Origin: Lachnospiraceae bacterium
GTDB taxonomy: Bacteria; Bacillota; Clostridia; Lachnospirales; Lachnospiraceae
Direction: 5' to 3'
NCBI GenBank assembly: GCA_017518185.1
Contig: JAFWWB010000091.1
Span: forward strand, 24,302 to 88,301
DNA length: 64,000 nucleotides
Shown piece by piece: positions 58,027-64,000 of the stretch. The position numbers were made by a program, and so were the translations under genes. The notes under the pieces were generated by a model, which worked only from the letters and a program-made list of their open reading frames with translations, was not told the DNA's origin and searched no databases. Each line of letters begins with the position of its first letter. Position 1 is the stretch's first letter.

Positions 58027-60327
58027 ATGCGGAAACAGAAAAGAAAATATATTTCTGCCGGGCTTATGGTCCTGCTCCTGCCGCTGATGCTCGCATCACT
58101 GCTCACAGGCTGCGGCAAAGCGGGAGTGCAGTCCGGGAAGACTGTAAAGGTGCCGGAATTTACCGGGTTTGAGGAGCTGAACGGTAAGACGATCTCAATG
58201 GTCACCGGAGCGCCTTTTGAAGAGATGATCTCGCAGCATGTTCCGGAGGTGGGACAGTTCACCTATTTCACGTCACTTCCCGACATGATACTGGCAGTCA
58301 GATCCGGAAAGAGTGATGCCTGTCTTATGAACAATGCGGTGGCCCAGCTTGCCGTAAACAGGGAAGACGCCCTGGAGCTTTTTCCGAAAAGCCTGGGGGA
58401 TACGGCTTTCGGCATAGCCTTCGGGAAAGGCGATGAAAGAAGGCAGCAGTGGCAGGAGGCTTATGACAGCATATCCGAAGATGAGAAGGAAGCCATGTGG
58501 CGCAAGTGGACAGGCGCGGATGAGAACGTAAAGGTGCTGCCTGAGCAGGACTGGCCCGGAACGGGAGGTACCGTGAACGTGGCGGCCTGCGACACCCTTG
58601 AACCCATGAGCTACGCCGGTGAGGGCGGAGACGTGACCGGTTTTGACGTCGAGATGATACTGACCATGGCGGAAAAGCTGGATGTGCGGGTAAAATTCAC
58701 CGGCATGGATTTCGCTGCGGTGCTGGCTTCGGTGGAGTCGGGCAAGGCTGATCTGGGCTGCGGTTCCATCGTTGTTACGGATGAGAGGAAACAGGCAGTG
58801 GATTTCGTGGAATACTACCCGGCATCCTTTGTGCTCATGGTCCGCTCCGTTTCAAAGGAAGTGCCGGATGACGGAGGGATCACTTCCGTCGCCCAGCTCA
58901 ATGACTCTAAGTATACGGTAGGCGTGGGCCTTGGAACCTCCTGCGAGAGGGATGTGAAGAATGACCTGCCGAATGCGCAGATAATGTACATAGAGGGGAC
59001 GGAGGCCTACAAAGCGGTGCAGCTGGGAAAGGTGGACGCCTATGCCTGCGACTATGATCAGCTCCGCATTGCAAATGATAACGGCGTAGAGGATATAAGG
59101 CTGCTGGATGAGACAATAGGGGAAGGCATAACCGTTGCTGTGGGTATCTCGCCTGTCTCGGGAATACCGGATCTGGAAAGCAGGGTGAACTCCTTCATCG
59201 ATGAGCTCCGGGCAGACGGTACTCTTGATGATATGTACAGGCGCTGGCTGGTGGATGGGGATGAGAGCATCCCGGATATACCGGAGCCTGAGGATCCGGA
59301 GATGCATCTCATAGTGGGGACCTCCGGCGTTGTGCGGCCCTTCACCTATTATGTGGGGACGGAGCTGGGAGGCTACGATATCGAGCTGGCAAAACGCTTT
59401 GCCGCCTATCTCAACGCGAGCCTGGAGTTCAAGGTATATGATTACGGCGCCATAGTCATGGCGGCCCACAGCGGGGATGTGGATGTGGTCATGGCGGATC
59501 TTAACGAAACGCCGGAGCGCAGCGAGGCCATGATCTTCTCACAGCCTCTGATGGTACAGCAGACGGGACTTATGGTGCGGGATACGGAAAGCATGGGATC
59601 CTCGACAGTGCCCGCCTTTGCTGACGGCGTAAAGGAAAGCTTTGTAAAGACCTTCGTCAGGGAGGAACGCTGGAAGCTCTTCGTGGAGGGCATAGGCATC
59701 ACGATGCTCATAACCGTATTGTCCGTGATCTTCGGCACGGCTCTGGGTTATACAACCTTCATGCTCTGCAGGAACGGTAATCCCATCGCCAATACCATAA
59801 CCCGCTTTACGGTGTGGCTGGTGCAGGGCATGCCTATGGTGGTGCTGCTCATGATCCTGTATTACATAATCTTTGGCAATGTTTCCATAAGCGGCGTACC
59901 GGTGGCCATCATAGGCTTTACGCTGGTGTTCGGTGCATCTGTCTACGGCATGCTGAAGCTGGGCGTGGGAGCAGTGGACAAAGGCCAGAGAGAGGCTGCC
60001 CTGGCCCTGGGATATCCGGACCGCAGGGTCTTCTACCGTGTGATACTGCCCCAGGCCATACCCCATGTCATTCCGGTGTACAGAGGTGAGATAGTGGGGC
60101 TTATAAAAGCTACGGCAATTGTGGGCTATATTGCGGTGCAGGACCTTACCAGGATGGGAGATATCGTGCGTTCCAGGACCTACGAGGCCTTCTTCCCCCT
60201 CATCGCGGTGGCAGTGATCTATTTTGTGCTCTCCGCCATACTCACGTTCTTCGTGGATAAGCTGGCCCGGCTCTTTGACAGCAAGGGCAGGAGCAGGGAG
60301 AAGATCTTAAAGGGGGTGCGGTTATGA
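58027..60327 (+). CDS. Amino-acid ABC transporter: binding-domain/permease fusion of unusual order
   Basis: A 766-residue lipoprotein (lipobox LTGC, Cys 29). Residues ~51-161 resemble only the second lobe of an SBP_bac_3 domain (LNGKTISMVTGAPFEEM ... AMWRKW). Residues ~181-410 are a complete SBP_bac_3 domain (VNVAACDTLEPMSY ... MYRRWL). Residues ~427-518 resemble only a first lobe (MHLIVGTSGVVRPFTYY ... ERSEAMIFSQPL). Residues ~547-755 are a HisM/GlnP-type permease with the ATPase-contact loop QREAALALGYPDRRVFYRV. Import of a polar amino acid is likely. Coupled by ATGA overlap to its ATPase gene. Ribosome site GAGGAAAA. Confidence 0.85.
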   Translation: MRKQKRKYISAGLMVLLLPLMLASLLTGCGKAGVQSGKTVKVPEFTGFEELNGKTISMVTGAPFEEMISQHVPEVGQFTYFTSLPDMILAVRSGKSDACLMNNAVAQLAVNREDALELFPKSLGDTAFGIAFGKGDERRQQWQEAYDSISEDEKEAMWRKWTGADENVKVLPEQDWPGTGGTVNVAACDTLEPMSYAGEGGDVTGFDVEMILTMAEKLDVRVKFTGMDFAAVLASVESGKADLGCGSIVVTDERKQAVDFVEYYPASFVLMVRSVSKEVPDDGGITSVAQLNDSKYTVGVGLGTSCERDVKNDLPNAQIMYIEGTEAYKAVQLGKVDAYACDYDQLRIANDNGVEDIRLLDETIGEGITVAVGISPVSGIPDLESRVNSFIDELRADGTLDDMYRRWLVDGDESIPDIPEPEDPEMHLIVGTSGVVRPFTYYVGTELGGYDIELAKRFAAYLNASLEFKVYDYGAIVMAAHSGDVDVVMADLNETPERSEAMIFSQPLMVQQTGLMVRDTESMGSSTVPAFADGVKESFVKTFVREERWKLFVEGIGITMLITVLSVIFGTALGYTTFMLCRNGNPIANTITRFTVWLVQGMPMVVLLMILYYIIFGNVSISGVPVAIIGFTLVFGASVYGMLKLGVGAVDKGQREAALALGYPDRRVFYRVILPQAIPHVIPVYRGEIVGLIKATAIVGYIAVQDLTRMGDIVRSRTYEAFFPLIAVAVIYFVLSAILTFFVDKLARLFDSKGRSREKILKGVRL

Positions 60328-61415
60328 TAGAGCTTAAGCACCTGAGAAAGGAATATGACATTGTAACGCCTCTCAAAGACGTGAATACGGTGATAAATGA
60401 CGGGGACATCATCTCCGTGATAGGGCCCTCAGGAACGGGAAAATCCACGCTGCTCCGCTGCATCAATATGCTGGAGACTCCCACCTCGGGGCAGGTGATC
60501 ATAAACGGCGTGGATGTGACATCACCGAAATGCGACCTGGGAAAGATAAGGCAGAAGACCGGGATGGTGTTCCAGTCTTTCAATCTTTTCGGTCATCTGA
60601 CTGTCATAGAAAACATCATGCTGGCGCAGGCAGACCTTCTGGGAAAGAGCAGGCAGGAAGCCTATGACGAGGGTATGCGGCTTTTGCGTACCGTGGGTCT
60701 TGCGGACAAGGCACTCAAATACCCGGACGAGCTTTCCGGCGGACAGAAGCAGCGTGTGGCCATTGCAAGGACGCTGGCCATGGATCCGGATACGATCCTT
60801 CTGGACGAACCCACCAGTGCGCTGGATCCCACCATGGTGGGAGAGGTGCAGGCTGTCATCAGGGAACTGGCAACTACGGGCAAGACCATGCTCATAGTCA
60901 CCCACGAGATGAACTTTGCCAGATCCATCTGCAACAGGGTCTTTTACATGGACGAAGGGGGGATCTACGAAGACGGAACGCCCGAGCAGATCTTCGAGCA
61001 TCCGCAGAAGGAAAAGACGCGCCGCTTCATCAAGAAGCTGAAGATACTGGAGCTTGAGGTACATGATAAGGATTACGACCTTCCCGGTATCCAGAGCGCT
61101 ATAGACGCTTACTGCATGAAGAACCGTATATCCGGCAGGATGACTGCGCATCTGCAGCTGGCTTTTGAAGAGACCGTGCAGCAGCTGCTGATACCTGCGC
61201 TCAGTGAGCCGGAGATCAGCTGTACCTTCGAATACTCAGAGGAAAAGGGGACTGCCGTCTTTACCGTGCTCTACGGAGGAGAGGCTTTTGATCCCGCAAC
61301 AGCCGGGGATAAGCTTCCGCTTGCGGTACTGAAGAGCGCGGCTGAGGACCTGAGATACGAGCGGCTTGAGGAGGGGGAGCTTAAGAACCGCATAACCATG
61401 AACATACTGCCGTAA
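60324..61415 (+). CDS. ABC transporter ATPase (GlnQ-like) with a GHKL-like C-terminal domain
   Basis: Residues 1-~240 are a polar-amino-acid importer ATPase: Walker A GPSGTGKST (34-42), Q-loop VFQSFNLFGH, signature LSGGQKQRVAIART, Walker B ILLDEPTSALDP, switch His in VTHEMNFAR. GlnQ-type proteins end near there; this one has ~120 more residues. They read LQLAFEETVQQLLIPAL, a strand pair, LYGGEAFDPATAGDKLPLAVL and EGELKNRITMNIL. That order resembles RsbW/GHKL anti-sigma kinases with the N-box Asn lost (Gln) and a changed G1 box, so it is probably a non-catalytic regulatory domain. It is the partner of the fused permease upstream. Confidence 0.87.
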   Translation: MIELKHLRKEYDIVTPLKDVNTVINDGDIISVIGPSGTGKSTLLRCINMLETPTSGQVIINGVDVTSPKCDLGKIRQKTGMVFQSFNLFGHLTVIENIMLAQADLLGKSRQEAYDEGMRLLRTVGLADKALKYPDELSGGQKQRVAIARTLAMDPDTILLDEPTSALDPTMVGEVQAVIRELATTGKTMLIVTHEMNFARSICNRVFYMDEGGIYEDGTPEQIFEHPQKEKTRRFIKKLKILELEVHDKDYDLPGIQSAIDAYCMKNRISGRMTAHLQLAFEETVQQLLIPALSEPEISCTFEYSEEKGTAVFTVLYGGEAFDPATAGDKLPLAVLKSAAEDLRYERLEEGELKNRITMNILP

Positions 61416-61446
61416 GGTATTCTGAAAATGAAAAAGGGTGAGGATC

Positions 61447-63243
61447 ATGTATGTAAATAAGCTGAACCAGCTTTTCAGGCCCGAAAGGGTATTGTATTAC
61501 AGGGAAGCCTCGGAGGAGGATATCGCGCTGATCGGCGGCGGAAAGAAGCCGGGATCCGCACAGGCCTGTGGCGGCTGCTTCGGAGCCTATGACCAAACGG
61601 GGATATTCTTCCTGAAGGGCTATGATAAGCCTGTTACCGGCGTTGAATACCGCATGGATGATAAGCGTATCCGCTATCCGGAGACGGAGCATACGGTGCT
61701 TGGCGCAGCTTTCTTTTACTCCATTGAGATCGACGGCGAGATAGAGATCAGCCGGGAGGCGATAACAAAGTTCTTTACGGAACTGGGCAGGGACAATGAG
61801 GCCGTGAGGCTCTTTACGGAACTTTCGGTATCCGAGGAATCCGGGATCATAGGTGTTTTCGCAGGCGGCATGGGAAGAAAGCTGCGCATACTCTATGAGG
61901 GCAGAGTGGATGTGGACAGGTCCGAGGGCATCATCATGGACGACATGGAGAGCCTGGACAGATCACTGCTGTACAGGATGGCGTTTTCCGATCCCATCAC
62001 CGGACATCATAACTGGAATCATCTGGTCCCTTTTCTGGAAATGCCCATGCACAAAGGGATACGTGATTATGCCTTCGCACATTTCGACATAAAGGCTTTC
62101 CGTGTGATAAACGAGTTCTTCGGGCATAACGTCGCCAACAGCGTGCTCTGCCGTGTGGTAAAAGCGATGGAGGAAGCGGACTTCATCTACACCAGCGCCA
62201 GATGCCACAATGACAATTTTGCGATGCTCATAAAGGATATGCCGCAGGAGGAGATGCTGGAAAAGCTGAAAGCCTTTTTTGACGGCCTGTCCCGGCTGGA
62301 TGAGGATCCTGATTACAGGATATACTACCGCTGCGGTCTGGTACCCATGCAGCGTTCCATGCTCCTGGGCAACCGCGTGGCCGATGCGGGAAAGTTCGCC
62401 CAGGCCATGGGGACAAAGTTGGGCGAGACCGAGATCACGGTCTACACGGATGAGATCCATGAGGATATCATGTGGAGCAATTACATCAAGGCCTATGTGG
62501 ACACAGCCATCGCAAAAGATGAGTTTACGGTCTTCCTGCAGCCCAAGATCGATGCGGTGAGCGGAAAGCTCGTTGGCTCCGAAGCCCTTATACGCTGGAG
62601 ATACAAGGGGGAAGAGCTGCTGCCGCCTTCCCGTTTCATACCGTTTTTCGAGAAGGACAACACTGTAGGAAAGATAGATGATATAGTGCTGAAAAAAGTC
62701 TGCGAAGCGCTGGCGGAATGGAAGAAAGAAGGGCGTGCCCTCTGCCCCGTATCGGTGAACCTCTCACGGAAGCAGCTGTACGACAGGACCCTCACGGAGG
62801 ATCTGCTGCGCATCGTTGACAGCTACGGAACGGACCACTCACTGATAGATTTCGAGCTTACGGAGAGTGCCGGTTATGAGGATGCGGAGCATATGATACG
62901 CGTTCTGAACGAGCTCAGGGAAAGCGGTTTTGAGGTTTCCATGGATGATTTCGGAACAGGCTATTCATCTCTGTCGCTGCTTACGGAGATGCCTCTTGAT
63001 ACGCTGAAGATAGACAAGAGCTTCGTTGATAAGATAGGCATAGCGGGTGAAGAGGAGAACGATATCATCGTGCTGAAGCACATCATAACACTGGCTAAGG
63101 AACTGGGTATACGCTGCCTGGCAGAAGGCGCCGAGAGCAGGGAACAGGTGGACAGGCTTGTGGAGCTTGGCTGCAATATCATACAGGGCTACTACTACAG
63201 CAGGCCCATACCCATCGCGGAGTTTGAAAAGAAGTATCTGTAA
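61447..63243 (+). CDS. Degenerate-GGDEF/EAL protein, probable cyclic-di-GMP phosphodiesterase
   Basis: A 598-residue soluble protein. The first ~170 residues have no domain I recognise. Next is a GGDEF-fold domain (DPITGHHNWNHLVPFLE ... ARCHNDNFAMLIKD) in which GGDEF is replaced by CHNDN, so it cannot make cyclic di-GMP. The EAL domain is intact: FLQPKIDAVSGKLVGSEALI, VSVNLSRKQL, IDFELTES, MDDFGTGYSSLSLL, LKIDKSFVDKI and GIRCLAEGAES. It should hydrolyse cyclic di-GMP. ATG 61447 is preceded by GGGTGAGG and lies 31 bases after the ATPase gene, suggesting one operon with the transporter. Confidence 0.88.
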   Translation: MYVNKLNQLFRPERVLYYREASEEDIALIGGGKKPGSAQACGGCFGAYDQTGIFFLKGYDKPVTGVEYRMDDKRIRYPETEHTVLGAAFFYSIEIDGEIEISREAITKFFTELGRDNEAVRLFTELSVSEESGIIGVFAGGMGRKLRILYEGRVDVDRSEGIIMDDMESLDRSLLYRMAFSDPITGHHNWNHLVPFLEMPMHKGIRDYAFAHFDIKAFRVINEFFGHNVANSVLCRVVKAMEEADFIYTSARCHNDNFAMLIKDMPQEEMLEKLKAFFDGLSRLDEDPDYRIYYRCGLVPMQRSMLLGNRVADAGKFAQAMGTKLGETEITVYTDEIHEDIMWSNYIKAYVDTAIAKDEFTVFLQPKIDAVSGKLVGSEALIRWRYKGEELLPPSRFIPFFEKDNTVGKIDDIVLKKVCEALAEWKKEGRALCPVSVNLSRKQLYDRTLTEDLLRIVDSYGTDHSLIDFELTESAGYEDAEHMIRVLNELRESGFEVSMDDFGTGYSSLSLLTEMPLDTLKIDKSFVDKIGIAGEEENDIIVLKHIITLAKELGIRCLAEGAESREQVDRLVELGCNIIQGYYYSRPIPIAEFEKKYL

Positions 63244-63283
63244 GGGCCTGAAGCATAGCCGGAAAATTTTTTCAAAAAACCTC

Positions 63284-63312
63284 TTGACAATCTTTTCGCT
63301 TTGAAGTAACAT
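63284..63312 (+). promoter_or_regulatory. Promoter for glnN
   Basis: TTGACA (63284-63289), exactly 17 bases, TAACAT (63307-63312), giving a leader of about 78 bases. Confidence 0.6.
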
Positions 63313-63330
63313 ACGGAACCATAAAAGACA

Positions 63331-63371
63331 AAGGCGTCTTGGAGATATCCAAGGCGCCTTTTCCTGTTTTC
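63331..63371 (+). promoter_or_regulatory. Leader hairpin before glnN
   Basis: Arms AAGGCG-T-CTTGGA (63331-63343) and TCCAAG-G-CGCCTT (63348-63360), then TTTCCTGTTTT. It is terminator-like and sits between the promoter and the glnN ribosome site, so it is an attenuator candidate. Confidence 0.5.
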
Positions 63372-63396
63372 AAAAAATTCAGGGAGGAGAAGAGAT

Positions 63397-64000
63397 ATGG
63401 AAAAACAGAACGTACCTGAGCTTTTCGGAACGATGGTATTTGACGACAGAGTGATGCGCGCAAGGCTTTCCGCAGAAGTGTACCAGTCACTTCGGAAGAC
63501 TATCGACGAGAACGTAAAGCTCGAAGAAGATGTGGCTGAAGCTGTTGCCGCAGAGATGCGCGACTGGGCAGTGGAACGCGGAGCAACACATTTCACCCAC
63601 TGGTTCCAGCCCCTTACCGGAGTTACCGCCGAGAAGCATGACAGCTTCATCTGCCCTTCACCGGACGGCGGCGTGATCATGGAGTTCTCGGGCAAGGAAC
63701 TGATCAAGGGCGAGCCCGATGCATCTTCCTTCCCTTCAGGCGGACTGAGGGCAACCTTCGAGGCAAGAGGTTATACCGCATGGGATCCCACCTCTTACGC
63801 TTTCATCAAGGATCACACCCTTTGCATTCCCACAGCGTTCTGTTCCTACTCGGGGGATGCACTGGATAAGAAAACACCGCTGCTGAGATCCATGCAGGCT
63901 CTGAATCGTCAGGCAAAGAGGATACTTAAGCTCTTCGGAAAGGAAGTAAAGTATGTACGTACCAGCGTGGGACCGGAACAGGAATATTTCCTGATTGACA
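63397..64000 (+). CDS. glnN: Glutamine synthetase type III (3' end outside window)
   Basis: The first 201 codons of a GSIII enzyme, which makes glutamine from glutamate, ammonia and ATP. The frame is open to the last base; full GSIII proteins are about 700 residues, so most of the gene lies beyond. Type III features are the N-terminal [58 protein letters not shown] and the catalytic-start [11 protein letters not shown]. The start is ATG 63397 after AGGGAGGAG. It has its own promoter and a leader hairpin, and is separate from the upstream EAL gene. Confidence 0.95.
   Translation, partial: MEKQNVPELFGTMVFDDRVMRARLSAEVYQSLRKTIDENVKLEEDVAEAVAAEMRDWAVERGATHFTHWFQPLTGVTAEKHDSFICPSPDGGVIMEFSGKELIKGEPDASSFPSGGLRATFEARGYTAWDPTSYAFIKDHTLCIPTAFCSYSGDALDKKTPLLRSMQALNRQAKRILKLFGKEVKYVRTSVGPEQEYFLID

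Overview
The window looks like chromosomal DNA of an anaerobic Clostridia bacterium, most likely Lachnospiraceae or a close relative. This rests on gene content and signals, not on a database search. Supporting signs are sigma-A promoters with N17 spacers, strong GGAGG ribosome sites, an AspRS/GatCAB indirect amidation system, AddAB, a TPP riboswitch before thiT, type III glutamine synthetase, a tmRNA with tag AEDNLALAA, and secreted proteins carrying FD..YY..NPDV-type repeats. Nearly everything is on the + strand, in tightly packed operons with 1-8 nt overlaps. I see no prophage, transposase, CRISPR array, tRNA or rRNA.

Layout, first half. 1-7.5 kb: a 5'-truncated GGDEF protein, an oligopeptide-type binding lipoprotein, an LtaS-like membrane sulfatase, dihydroorotase and an acidic unknown. 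7.6-10.2 kb: a secreted CAP protein divergent from an OFA-type MFS transporter that has an in-frame stop before its last membrane segment. 10.2-22.5 kb: carbohydrate genes (galactokinase; GPH symporter, alpha-galactosidase, glycogen phosphorylase), then an acyl-CoA ligase and a thioesterase, a histone H1-like Ala/Lys/Thr repeat protein and 4-alpha-glucanotransferase. 22.5-24.6 kb: a CYTH protein and an ECF sigma/anti-sigma-like pair. 24.6-41 kb: aspS-gatC, a secreted phosphodiester-glycosidase-like protein, a PurF homologue without the N-terminal nucleophile Cys, a DMT permease, nadE, gatA-gatB and addB-addA.

Layout, second half. 41.8-45.9 kb: a cytoplasmic ParB-like/BMP fusion, a metallophosphoesterase, a frameshifted hisC and a small membrane protein. 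45.9-47.4 kb (- strand): a HAD phosphatase that continues in frame, across one TGA, into a CPBP membrane protease domain. 47.4-54.8 kb: TPP riboswitch-thiT, an HD-GYP protein, a HAD phosphatase that appears leaderless, an acylneuraminate-cytidylyltransferase-like enzyme, a chemoreceptor and a GtrII-like membrane protein. 54.8-56.6 kb: tmRNA, then two overlapping HAD genes, the first with a ParB/sulfiredoxin-like N-terminus. 56.6-64 kb: a GH5 enzyme, an amino-acid ABC transporter of unusual domain order with a GHKL-like ATPase extension, a degenerate-GGDEF/EAL protein, and the 5' part of glnN.

The genes support alpha-galactoside and storage-glucan use, pyrimidine, NAD and possibly purine metabolism, recombinational repair, and cyclic-di-GMP signalling (GGDEF, HD-GYP and EAL all present). 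The least familiar items are the two ParB-like fusions, the HAD-CPBP fusion, the split binding-protein architecture with its kinase-like ATPase tail, and the sigma/anti-sigma pair with a subtilase-prodomain-like end. Three genes carry apparent inactivating lesions, which should be tested as real decay or assembly errors.
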